Shown: one piece after another, positions 25,377 through 33,656 of the stretch
Numbering within the stretch: position 1 is the stretch's first letter
Layout of the letters: every line of letters starts with the position of its first letter
Assembly (NCBI GenBank): GCA_046331245.1
Contig: JAXLRH010000001.1
Location: forward strand, 558,001 to 622,000
Direction: 5' to 3'
Length of the DNA: 64,000 nucleotides
Origin: SSF14 sp046331245
Lineage (GTDB): Bacteria > Actinomycetota > Acidimicrobiia > Acidimicrobiales > Microtrichaceae
The notes under the pieces: model-generated
Told to the model about the DNA's origin: nothing
The model's database searches: none
Seen by the model: only the letters and a program-made list of their open reading frames with translations
Made by a program: the position numbers and the translations under genes

Positions 25377-26616
25377 GCACGACGAACGGCAGGGCGGTGC
25401 CCAGCACCAGACCGAACGTCATCGCGGTCGGTACCCAGTTGATGCCGTCGACCTCGACCACGATCACGGCGGCGATCACGATGACGATCGAGTCGACCAC
25501 CCGGCCCCAGAACACCGTGCGGCTGAACATGAGCGCGGTGAGCGCGTTCACGATCGGGATGTTGGCGGCATAGGCCATCGTGTAGAGGCACCACGACACG
25601 ATGAGGGCCGTCGGCAGCGTCGGGCTGTCGGTCCAGCGCTCGAACGACGGCGCGAGCAGGAACGCGACGGGGATGTAGAGCGCGGCGCCCAGCGCGGAGA
25701 CGGCCGCGAAGGCCATCACCGTGGGCATCCGGAGATCGCCCTCGTCGCGCTTGCGGGTGAAGAAGGGGAGCGTGAACCCGCCGAAGCCGTTCGCGGCGGT
25801 GAGGATCGGCGCCGTGAGGAGTCGGCCCGACTCCATCAGCCCGAGCGCCGCCTTCGAGACGATGCTCGCCACGGCGACGCGCACCATCAGCATGCCGAGC
25901 GGGCGCATCATCAACTGGCCGGACCGCCACGTGGAGACGTCGGCGAGCTCGCGGTACGCGATCGAGCCCCGCGCCGGCAGCGCGAGCTCGTGACGGGGGA
26001 GTTGGAACACCACCACCACGATGGACGCGGCCGATCCGCAGGCCATGGCGAACACGAGCCAGTCCATGGTGAGCCGCGAGCCGAACGTGATGACACCGGC
26101 GACGCCCAGCGCGGCGACGGCGTACGCCACGTCGTTGGCGACGAGCTTGGCGAACTCGAGGCGGGCCATGAGGAGTCGACGGCCCGTCTCCTCGACGAGC
26201 CAGAGCACCGTCGCCAGGCCGAACAGTGCGGCCGAGCGAACGCCGAGACCGGCGAACACCACCGCTCCGACCAGGCCGAACAGGAACGAGAGCACGGCCG
26301 AGAAGCCGCTGGTCGCGACGAGCGCCCGGCGGATCCTCGGCTCGTGGCGATCGAGCAGCACCAGTGGATCGCCGATCCAGCCGGTGTGCAGGGCGGTGGC
26401 GGTGACGAGGAGGCCGTTCGCGAGGATCGTGTACACGCCGAGGCCGACGGCGTGGAGCTCGTGGAGGGCGAGGGCCTGCAGTGCGAAGCTCGACCCGGCC
26501 ACGACGCCCTGGCTGGTCATCGCAGCGGAGGCGCCTCCGATGACCTTCTGGTGCTTGGCGAAGCGTCCGCCTCGTGGCGGCGCCGGGTCGGTGGTGGTGG
26601 GGGCGCCGTCACCCAT
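25348..26616 (-). CDS. Polysaccharide flippase (Wzx/MATE-like)
   Basis: The 422-residue protein is highly hydrophobic with about a dozen membrane segments and resembles the oligosaccharide flippase superfamily. It would move the lipid-linked repeat unit across the membrane. Its start overlaps the end of the upstream glycosyltransferase by 8 nt. No single signature proves Wzx, but the neighbours (initiating transferase, O-antigen ligase, chain-length protein) support it. Confidence 0.75.
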   Translation of the reverse strand: MGDGAPTTTDPAPPRGGRFAKHQKVIGGASAAMTSQGVVAGSSFALQALALHELHAVGLGVYTILANGLLVTATALHTGWIGDPLVLLDRHEPRIRRALVATSGFSAVLSFLFGLVGAVVFAGLGVRSAALFGLATVLWLVEETGRRLLMARLEFAKLVANDVAYAVAALGVAGVITFGSRLTMDWLVFAMACGSAASIVVVVFQLPRHELALPARGSIAYRELADVSTWRSGQLMMRPLGMLMVRVAVASIVSKAALGLMESGRLLTAPILTAANGFGGFTLPFFTRKRDEGDLRMPTVMAFAAVSALGAALYIPVAFLLAPSFERWTDSPTLPTALIVSWCLYTMAYAANIPIVNALTALMFSRTVFWGRVVDSIVIVIAAVIVVEVDGINWVPTAMTFGLVLGTALPFVVLRRNGSLAR

Positions 26617-27781
26617 CGGTGGACCATCTGGTCCTCACCACCGTCGTCCGGCGTGAGGACGCGGCGCGGTGGAGCAGGTCGCGGTACGCGCCGACGACGC
26701 TCTCCACCGAGAAGCGGTCGGCGGCGCGGTCGCGGGCGGCCTGCCGGACCTTCGCGTCGACCTCGGGCTCGTCGGCGAGGATCGCCGAGAGGGATCGGTC
26801 GAGGCTGTCGGCCGAGAGGTCGAAGTAGCTGGCGTCCTCGCCGAGCGTCTCGCGGCTGAAGGTCGTGTCGAAGGCGCAGATGCGGGCGCCGACGCCCATC
26901 GCCTCCACGAGGCTCGGGTTCGTGCCACCGACGCTGTGTCCGTGGAGGTACACCGCCGCGTGGTGCACCAGATCGAAGAACGCGGCGCGGTCGCCGACGT
27001 GGCCGAGCAGACGGATGCGATCGTCGGTCGCCGCGACGGCGGCGATGTCGGCGGTCACCGGTGAGTCGTAGTTCGCGGTGCCCAGCACGACCAGCGGCAG
27101 CTCGTGGGACGACTCGCTGAACAGGCGGACGATGCGGTCGATGTTGTTCTCGGGGTTGTGGCGGCCGGCGATGAGCAGGTAGCGGCCCGGCTCCAGCCCG
27201 GCCTCGGTGACCGGCGACGTGTCGGGGCTCCACGAGTCGGTGGTGACGCAGTACGGGATCACGGTCGTGTCGGCGCCGAACTCGTCGCGATACACGTCGG
27301 CCATGGCGGCGCCGTCCGCGATGAGCGAGTTCGCGCACCGCCGGGCGAGCATGGCCGACCGGTGGAAGATGGTCCTCGCCGTGCCGCCCCACTTGCCGCG
27401 GAGCCACTCCTGGCCGTCGACGTTGAGCACGATCGGCTGACCGGTCCACCGGGACACGGCGCAGAAGGTGGCGTTGGCCACGTTCACGACGAGCACGACG
27501 TCGTGGCGGGCGAGGCGGGCGGCGATCGCCGCGACGAGACCGTGGCTGAGGGTGGAGAAGTTCTTGCCGGGGACGGCGGGCAGGACGCGCCGGCGCACCC
27601 CGCGCCAGGGCGCGTTGGAGAAGTCCTCGCCCGTCCGGCAGTACATCGTGACCCGGTCGCCGCGCTCGACCAGTTCTGGCAGCAGGAGCGAGAGGAAGGT
27701 CTCGTAGCCGGAGTAGGTGGAGGGAACGCCACGCGCGCCGTAGACGCCGATGTCGAGCGGTCCGGAGGCACGTTGACGCAT
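26609..27781 (-). CDS. Glycosyltransferase with DUF1972 N-terminal domain
   Basis: The 390-residue GT-B protein opens with IGVYGARGVPSTYSGYETFL, the marker of the DUF1972 rhamnosyltransferase-like group, and carries LIAGRHNPENNIDRIVRLF and GTNPSLVEAMGVGARICAF in the donor domain. It probably adds a later sugar. The frame starts at ATG 27781. It is divergent from the FN3 protein gene and co-transcribed with the flippase. Confidence 0.85.
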   Translation of the reverse strand: MRQRASGPLDIGVYGARGVPSTYSGYETFLSLLLPELVERGDRVTMYCRTGEDFSNAPWRGVRRRVLPAVPGKNFSTLSHGLVAAIAARLARHDVVLVVNVANATFCAVSRWTGQPIVLNVDGQEWLRGKWGGTARTIFHRSAMLARRCANSLIADGAAMADVYRDEFGADTTVIPYCVTTDSWSPDTSPVTEAGLEPGRYLLIAGRHNPENNIDRIVRLFSESSHELPLVVLGTANYDSPVTADIAAVAATDDRIRLLGHVGDRAAFFDLVHHAAVYLHGHSVGGTNPSLVEAMGVGARICAFDTTFSRETLGEDASYFDLSADSLDRSLSAILADEPEVDAKVRQAARDRAADRFSVESVVGAYRDLLHRAASSRRTTVVRTRWSTDG

Positions 27782-27821
27782 GAGGAAATGCTATCGGTGG
27801 CGATCCGGGATCCATCACGAT

Positions 27822-27870
27822 CGAACGGCCCAGCTGCATGGGGGAATGTCCCCGCTTCCCGAACGGCCCA
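27822..27870. promoter_or_regulatory. Divergent regulatory region with direct repeat
   Basis: The 177-nt gap between the divergent glycosyltransferase and FN3-protein genes holds CGAACGGCCCA twice (27822-27832 and 27860-27870, 38 bp apart) and a small palindrome, GGGGA-ATG-TCCCC (27841-27853), between them. TACAAC (27912-27917) is a weak -10 candidate for the plus-strand gene. The structure is seen; the regulator is unknown. Confidence 0.35.
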
Positions 27871-27958
27871 TGAGTCCGGTATTTTCTCAGTCGAGCGGTC
27901 CTGCCCGTCGATACAACGTGCTCAGGCGCGCATCGGCGTCAGGACAGAAGGCGGAACC

Positions 27959-30490
27959 ATGACAACGACTCCACCCGATCCGGCAACGCGCCAGGGATTG
28001 TGGCGGCGCCCTGGATGGGCGACCACCGGCCTCTCCGCCGTCGTGGCGTTGGCGCTCGTCGCCGTCGTGATCATCGGCGTCTCCGTGGGCGAGCAGGACA
28101 CGGCCGCAGCGGCCCCGCCCGTGGTGGGCGAGCCCGGCGTGCTGCCCCCGGTCGATCTGAGCTCCCTCAACCCCGACCCGATCAAGCAGTGGGGTGTGGT
28201 CGGCGAGGGCAACAGCTACACCGCCGCCAAGTCGCAGGTGTGGGACTTCCAGGAGATCGGCAACCGGATCTACGTGGCCGGCATCTTCACCGGCGTGCAG
28301 CGCAACGGCGACGACCCGACCTCGACGGTCATCTCCCAGCCCTACCTCGCCGCCTTCGACCGCGACTCGGGCGCCTGGATCCCCACGTTCACCCCGCAGC
28401 TCGATCGCGCCGTCTACGCGCTCGAGACCTCGCCCAACGGCAACCTCCTCGTCGGCGGCGAGTTCACCACGGTCAACGGCGTCGCCCGCACGGGCCTGGT
28501 GATGCTCGATCCCATCACCGGCGCGACGGTGCCGGGCTTCGGGGCGTCCATCTCGGCGGCGAGCCAACCGATGGTCCGCGACATCCTGCGGGTCGGCTCC
28601 CAGATCTACGTCGCCGGCCAGATCTCCGGCATCCAGTCCGGTTCGGCGAGCCCGTTCGTGTGGAACGCGGCGCGGCTGGACGGCAACACCGGCGCCTACG
28701 ACCCCACCTGGGTCCCCAAGTTCATGGGCGGCATCTGGCAGGTCGCCGTCGACCAGTCGCGTGGACGCGTGCACGCCGCCGGCTTCTTCACCTCCGTCGA
28801 CGGCCAGCCGAAGACGGCCCGCTTCGCCTCGGTCACCGAGAGCACCGGCGCCTACATCCCCGGGCTGAGTGAGTTCGTCACCAACGATCCCAACGGCCAG
28901 ACCGACACGGTGGCCGTGGTCTACGCGGACAACAAGATCTGGGTGGGTGGTGCCCAGCACGTGATCCAGGTGCTCGACCCGGTGACCAACGCGCGGCTCG
29001 GCTACGAGACCACCGGCATCAACTGCAACACGTTCTCGCCCAGCTGCGGGTACATCGGCGGCGGAGACTTCCAGACGCTCGAGGTGGCGGCCGGCGGGCT
29101 GCTGCTCGGCGGTTGCCACTGCTACACCGCCGGCACGGCGTACAGCAGCTTCAGCAACACTCGCGTCGACAACCGCTTCGCCGTGTCGTACGACACCGCG
29201 ACGGGCTACGTCGCCAGCACCTTCGTCCCCGGCCTGAAGCAGCGATCGGTGGGCACGTACGCGATCTTCACCGACACCCGGGGCTGCTACTACGTGGGCG
29301 GCGACTACACCCGTCAGGCGGACGGTGACTGGCTGGGCGGGTTCGCACGGTTCTGCCGCACCGTGCAGCCTCCGGTCAACCCGACGGCCACGTCCTCGAA
29401 CGCCGGCGCGCGGTTCACGTGGACGGCCCCCGACGCGCAGCTGCCCGTCGCCTATTACAAGGTGTACAAGGACGGCGTGTTCGCCGGTGACACCACCGGG
29501 ACGGTCTACGGCTTCTCGGGCCTGACGGTCGGCGCGAGCGCCACCTTCACGGTGCGCACGATGGACGTCGCGGGGCGCCTGTCCGCCCCCGTGTCGGCCA
29601 CGGTCACCATCGCCGGCGCCGACACCACGGCGCCCGAGGTGCCGGCCAACGCCGCCGGCACGGTCACCAACTCGTCGGTTGCGCTCACCTGGAATCCGTC
29701 GGTCGATCTTCCCAAGCCGGGCGGTGTCGGCCTGAGCGGCTACCTCATCCATCGCGACTACAACTTCGTCAAGCTCGTGCCGGCGGGTACGCAGTCGTTC
29801 ACCGACGTGAACGTGCCCGACGGTCCGCACCGCTACGAGGTGCGCGCCGTCGACCTGGCGAACAACATCTCGGCACCGGCCCCGGCGGTCAACGTCACGG
29901 TGGGCGTGCCGGACACGACACCACCCGTGGTGCCGGCCAACGCCGCCGGCACCGTGACCGGATCGTCGGTTGCGCTCACCTGGAATCCGTCGGCGGATCT
30001 TCCGACCCCCGGCGGCGTGGGCCTGAGCGGCTACCTCATCCATCGCGACTACAACTTCGTGAAGTTCGTGCCGGCGGGTACGCAGTCGTTCACGGACGTG
30101 AACGTGCCGGACGGTCCGCACCGCTACGAGGTGCGCGCCGTCGACCTCGCGAGCAACATCTCGGCGCCCGCCCCGGCGATCAACGTCACCGTGGGCGTGC
30201 CGGACACCGTCGCTCCGACGGTCCCCGGCAACGCCGCCGGCACCGTCGCCGGGTCCTCCGTGGTCCTCACGTGGTCGGCGTCGTCGGATCTCCCGTCCCC
30301 GGGCGGGGTGGGTCTGAGCGGCTACCTCATCCACCGCGACTGGAACTTCGTGAAGTTCGTGCCGGCCGGCACGCTCACCTTCACCGATCCGGGCGTCGCC
30401 TCGGGGCCGCATCGCTACGAGGTGCGTGCCGTCGACCTGGCCAACAACATCTCGGCTCCGGCCGCGCCCGTCCTCCTCACCGTGCCCTGA
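27959..30490 (+). CDS. Secreted/anchored propeller-like protein with FN3 repeats
   Basis: The 843-residue protein has an N-terminal membrane segment (residues 23-45, VVALALVAVVIIGVSV) acting as signal or anchor. Residues ~60-465 contain repeated NGNLLVGGEFTTVNG, IYVAGIFTGVQ and VGGDYTRQ type units that suggest a beta-propeller or delta-60-like fold. One FN3 domain (~470-553) follows, then three tandem 97-residue FN3 units (555-651, 652-748, 749-843) nearly identical to each other. There is no LPXTG or catalytic motif. Its position within the polysaccharide locus suggests a cell-surface structural or adhesive role. ATG 27959 is chosen because it gives the signal segment. Confidence 0.8.
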   Translation: MTTTPPDPATRQGLWRRPGWATTGLSAVVALALVAVVIIGVSVGEQDTAAAAPPVVGEPGVLPPVDLSSLNPDPIKQWGVVGEGNSYTAAKSQVWDFQEIGNRIYVAGIFTGVQRNGDDPTSTVISQPYLAAFDRDSGAWIPTFTPQLDRAVYALETSPNGNLLVGGEFTTVNGVARTGLVMLDPITGATVPGFGASISAASQPMVRDILRVGSQIYVAGQISGIQSGSASPFVWNAARLDGNTGAYDPTWVPKFMGGIWQVAVDQSRGRVHAAGFFTSVDGQPKTARFASVTESTGAYIPGLSEFVTNDPNGQTDTVAVVYADNKIWVGGAQHVIQVLDPVTNARLGYETTGINCNTFSPSCGYIGGGDFQTLEVAAGGLLLGGCHCYTAGTAYSSFSNTRVDNRFAVSYDTATGYVASTFVPGLKQRSVGTYAIFTDTRGCYYVGGDYTRQADGDWLGGFARFCRTVQPPVNPTATSSNAGARFTWTAPDAQLPVAYYKVYKDGVFAGDTTGTVYGFSGLTVGASATFTVRTMDVAGRLSAPVSATVTIAGADTTAPEVPANAAGTVTNSSVALTWNPSVDLPKPGGVGLSGYLIHRDYNFVKLVPAGTQSFTDVNVPDGPHRYEVRAVDLANNISAPAPAVNVTVGVPDTTPPVVPANAAGTVTGSSVALTWNPSADLPTPGGVGLSGYLIHRDYNFVKFVPAGTQSFTDVNVPDGPHRYEVRAVDLASNISAPAPAINVTVGVPDTVAPTVPGNAAGTVAGSSVVLTWSASSDLPSPGGVGLSGYLIHRDWNFVKFVPAGTLTFTDPGVASGPHRYEVRAVDLANNISAPAAPVLLTVP
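29621..30490 (+). repeat. Three tandem 291-bp FN3-encoding repeats
   Basis: Units start at 29621, 29912 and 30203, a strict 291-bp period. The first two are nearly identical at the DNA level and the third is more diverged, as expected from recent duplication followed by drift. Such repeats could recombine and vary in number between strains. Confidence 0.85.
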
Positions 30491-30521
30491 CGGCCCGGCC
30501 CGATCACCTCCCCAGGATCCC

Positions 30522-31103
30522 ATGACCCCCTCCCGTACCCCCCGTCCCAACCGTGTCGTCCGCACCTGCGGCGTCGTGGGTGTGGCCCTCGTGGCCGTCA
30601 CCCTGACCGTCGGCTGCTCCGACGACTCGGCGGACCGCGCCGACGCCACGACGACGGTTGCGCCCACCACGGCGGTGCCGCGCACGACGACGACCACCAC
30701 CGTGCCGGGCGCCACGACGGCGCCCGTCGTCACCACCACCACGGCGCCGCCCGCGACGACCGAGGCGCCGGCCGCGTCGAAGTCGACCACGTCCCTGCTC
30801 CCGGCTCGCTCGGGCCTGCCGTCCGTTGCACCGAAGAACTCCAAGGGCCAGCCGATCCTGCTCGACGAGACGGCGCTCCTGGCGTGCGCTCAGGACCAGA
30901 TCGCCTCGGTCAGCCTCAAGCAGGGGGCGTCGAACAGCGCCGCCACCGCGCTCACGTTGGCGGCCCAGCGGGCCGAGGCGAGCGCGGTCGCCGAGGTGAA
31001 GGCCTCGGCCGCGTCGCTGCGTGCCGCGGCGGCGTCGGGCTCGCCGCAGGCGGAGGTCGACCGCTTCCTCGCGCTGTGCGTCGATCGAGGATTCGAGTAT
31101 TGA
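30522..31103 (+). CDS. Lipoprotein with Thr/Pro-rich linker
   Basis: The 193-residue protein has a lipoprotein signal with lipobox LTVGC at about residue 32. A Thr/Pro/Ala-rich linker (residues 40-85) follows, then a small alanine-rich helical domain with two cysteines (LLACAQDQ and LALCVDRG). No family is recognised. CAGGA precedes ATG 30522. It follows the FN3 protein by 31 nt and is probably co-transcribed. Confidence 0.75.
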   Translation: MTPSRTPRPNRVVRTCGVVGVALVAVTLTVGCSDDSADRADATTTVAPTTAVPRTTTTTTVPGATTAPVVTTTTAPPATTEAPAASKSTTSLLPARSGLPSVAPKNSKGQPILLDETALLACAQDQIASVSLKQGASNSAATALTLAAQRAEASAVAEVKASAASLRAAAASGSPQAEVDRFLALCVDRGFEY

Positions 31104-31147
31104 GCGGCCGTGATAGACCGATGCCCGACACCGTCGTGAGGACCCCC

Positions 31148-31909
31148 ATGACCCGCTCGATCGCCGAGGCACCCACGTGGCGCGACGGCTATCGGCGCGA
31201 CGTCGCGACGCTCGCCGCGCACCAGAAGAGCCGCCGTGGCGCGCCCCCGTACTCGCTCCTGGTCAACCGCCCACTGGGCCGACGACTCGCGGCCGTGGCG
31301 CACGGTCTGGGTATGTCGCCGAACGCCGTGTCGCTGCTCAGCGCGTCGCTCAGCGCCCTCGGGCTCGTGCTGCTCGCGTTCGTCGAGCCGTCCGTCGTCA
31401 CGTCGACCCTGGTCGTGCTCCTGCTGCTCGTGGCCTACGCCGTCGACTCCGCCGACGGCCAGCTCGCCCGGCTCGTGTCCGGTGGCACGCTCGCCGGCGA
31501 ATGGCTCGACCACTCGCTCGACATGGTCAAGATGGCGTCCTTCCACGCGGCGATCCTCGTGTCGGCCGTCCGGTTCGACCGATCGATGGGCGACTGGCCG
31601 GCGGCCACTGCCATCGCGTTCGGCATCGTGGCCGTCACCCTGTTCTTCGTGATGATCCTCACCGATCAGCTCCGTCGGCAGGCCGGCGGCACCGCTCCGG
31701 TGCGATCGGGCTCGCCGTGGTTCCTCGTGGCCGTTGCGCCCACCGACTACGGCGTCCAGTGCCTCTGGCTGCTCGTGCGCCCGCAGTCGACGGTGTTCTT
31801 CGCCGGCTACCTGCTGCTCGCAGTGCTGAACCTCGGCTACCTCGGTATCGGGGCCGTCAGCCGGTTCACCGAGCTGCAGCGGCTCGACCGCGAACGGGGT
31901 GCGTCATGA
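31148..31909 (+). CDS. CDP-alcohol phosphatidyltransferase family protein
   Basis: The 253-residue membrane protein carries the diagnostic motif D-x2-DG-x2-AR-x8-G-x3-D-x3-D (DSADGQLAR, then GEWLDHSLD). The family moves a phospho-alcohol from a CDP-linked donor to an acceptor alcohol. About six membrane segments surround the motif. I prefer ATG 31148, with GAGGA 5 nt upstream; ATG 31121 would add nine residues. It overlaps the following cytidylyltransferase by ATGA, which suggests that gene makes its CDP donor. Confidence 0.88.
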   Translation: MTRSIAEAPTWRDGYRRDVATLAAHQKSRRGAPPYSLLVNRPLGRRLAAVAHGLGMSPNAVSLLSASLSALGLVLLAFVEPSVVTSTLVVLLLLVAYAVDSADGQLARLVSGGTLAGEWLDHSLDMVKMASFHAAILVSAVRFDRSMGDWPAATAIAFGIVAVTLFFVMILTDQLRRQAGGTAPVRSGSPWFLVAVAPTDYGVQCLWLLVRPQSTVFFAGYLLLAVLNLGYLGIGAVSRFTELQRLDRERGAS

Positions 31910-32325
31910 CCGTGATCGGCTACGTCCCCGGCGCGTACGACCTCCTGCACGTGGGCCACCTGCGCATCCTCGAGCGGTCGCGCCGGCGGTGCGACCGCCT
32001 GATCGTCGGCGTCGTCGGTGACGCGCTCGCGGAGGCGGCGAGGGGGGAACGACCGGCCGTCGCGCTCGAGGAGCGCATGCGGCTCGTCGCCGCCCTGCCG
32101 TGGGTGGACGAGGTCGTCGAGGACGTCTCGTCGGACAAGAGCATCGCCTGGGAGCGACACCGGTTCGACGTCGTCTTCAAGGGCGACGACTGGTTGGGGA
32201 CCGACCGTGGGGATCGCCTCGAGGCGGCCATGGCGGCCGTGGGCGCCGAGGTCGTGTACCTGCCCTACACCCGGGAGATCTCGTCGACCATGTTGCGTGC
32301 CGAGCTCGGCTCCGCCGCCCGCTGA
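31906..32325 (+). CDS. Cytidylyltransferase (TagD/GCT-like)
   Basis: The 139-residue nucleotidyltransferase has HVGH (in YDLLHVGHLRIL), the adenylyl/cytidylyl site, and the C-terminal ISSTMLR motif. It resembles glycerol-3-phosphate cytidylyltransferase, which makes CDP-glycerol. It is translationally coupled to the CDP-alcohol transferase. The alcohol substrate cannot be told from sequence. Its last 61 nt overlap the convergent O-antigen ligase gene. Confidence 0.87.
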   Translation: MTVIGYVPGAYDLLHVGHLRILERSRRRCDRLIVGVVGDALAEAARGERPAVALEERMRLVAALPWVDEVVEDVSSDKSIAWERHRFDVVFKGDDWLGTDRGDRLEAAMAAVGAEVVYLPYTREISSTMLRAELGSAAR

Positions 32326-33656
32326 TCGCGGATCAACTCCACCCGCGTCGCGGTCGTCCGAGCGGTCGATCCGGCGAGATCGCGCTGCAGCACGCCGACC
32401 CAGGCGCCGCACAGGAGGAGCCACAGCGACGAGACGCCGATGCCGGAGCCGACGCCTTCGACGGTGAGGCCGTTCACCATCAGCGCGGTGAGCAGGCCGG
32501 CGAGGAGCGGGGCGTCACGGTGGCCGTGCCGGTAGAGCCGGACGATGCCGACGGCGATGGCGACGACGAACGACGTCCACAGCGCGAGACCGACGAGGCC
32601 TCCGTCCACGGCCACGTTGATCACGGCGTTGTGGGCGCCGCCGAGACCGACCTTGTCGAAGAAGATGCCGCGTGAGGTGCTCAGACCCCATCCGGTGATG
32701 GGCCGTTCCTTGACCAGGTTGAGCGCGATGCTCCACAGCTCGGTGCGGTTCGACACCGTCGACAGCGTCTTCACGCTCTCGCCGCGTTCGAGGTAGGTGA
32801 GGATCTTGTCCCAGAACAGCGCGACGGTGAGGCCCAGCGCGAGGCCGCCGACGATGCCCAGCGGGAGGCGTTCGGTCCGCGGCACGGTGAGGAACACGAC
32901 GACGAACAGACCGGCCACGGCAGCGCCGATCGCGCCGCGCGTCTCGGTGCCGATCAGGCCGCCGGTCATCACCGCGAGGCAGAAGACGTACCCGAGCCGG
33001 GGCCAGTGCGCGCTGCCGTACGGCAGGCGACTCCGGTTGGTCAGCAGCGCCGTCCCGATGACCAGACCGAGCGTGAGCATGGCGCCGGCCGTGACCGAGT
33101 GGACGTACAGCCAGTTGAAGCGGTCCTCCTGGTTGATCGAGAACGGCACGCGGTACACGAGCCCGACGAACACCGACACCGTGACGAGCACGAGGTACGC
33201 GTGCGCGAGCTGGAGGATCTGCCGGCGGGTGGCCCGGCTGGCGATCGCGCTGGCGCACATCACCGCCACGAGGAGCTGCATGCCGCGCACCGCGCCGAGC
33301 TTGGGGTACTCGCTGTAGGCGACCGACAGGAACATTGCGACGGCGTACCCCCGCATGAAGAACTGGATGGCGGTCGGGCGCTGCCAGCGCGGCGGCGACA
33401 TCACGAAGAGCACGAGGTAGGCGACGACGAGCGCGTACACGGCGAGCTCGATGAGGACGGCCGAGTCCACCGCTCCGTCGAGCGACTGCGCGAGCTGTCG
33501 CTGGCGCAGCTTGTACTCCGTGCCGAGGATCATCGCCATCGGCAGGATCGTGACCCACGCCCGCGGCCACAGGCGCGGGAGGCCGCTCGACGGCCGCATC
33601 GGGAACGTCTGGGCGTTCCACAGGCGCCGGACGCCGGTGAGCGCGGCGTTGGACAT
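32265..33656 (-). CDS. O-antigen ligase/polymerase family membrane protein
   Basis: The 463-residue protein has about 11-12 membrane segments and the Wzy_C-type periplasmic loop with RTELWSIALNLVKERPITGWGLSTS, split across residues ~295-320, and GGAHNAVINVAVDGG, a GxxHN-type motif. It would polymerise or ligate the polysaccharide outside the membrane. Its ATG at 33656 abuts the stop of the chain-length gene. The 3' end overlaps the convergent cytidylyltransferase by 61 bp. Confidence 0.85.
   Translation of the reverse strand: MSNAALTGVRRLWNAQTFPMRPSSGLPRLWPRAWVTILPMAMILGTEYKLRQRQLAQSLDGAVDSAVLIELAVYALVVAYLVLFVMSPPRWQRPTAIQFFMRGYAVAMFLSVAYSEYPKLGAVRGMQLLVAVMCASAIASRATRRQILQLAHAYLVLVTVSVFVGLVYRVPFSINQEDRFNWLYVHSVTAGAMLTLGLVIGTALLTNRSRLPYGSAHWPRLGYVFCLAVMTGGLIGTETRGAIGAAVAGLFVVVFLTVPRTERLPLGIVGGLALGLTVALFWDKILTYLERGESVKTLSTVSNRTELWSIALNLVKERPITGWGLSTSRGIFFDKVGLGGAHNAVINVAVDGGLVGLALWTSFVVAIAVGIVRLYRHGHRDAPLLAGLLTALMVNGLTVEGVGSGIGVSSLWLLLCGAWVGVLQRDLAGSTARTTATRVELIRDQRAAEPSSARNMVDEISRV

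Noticed and set aside
27557..27568. Another copy of the AAGAANTTCTT-like motif (GAGAAGTTCTTG)
   Set aside because: It lies within the coding sequence of a glycosyltransferase and is explained by codon content; no promoter is nearby.
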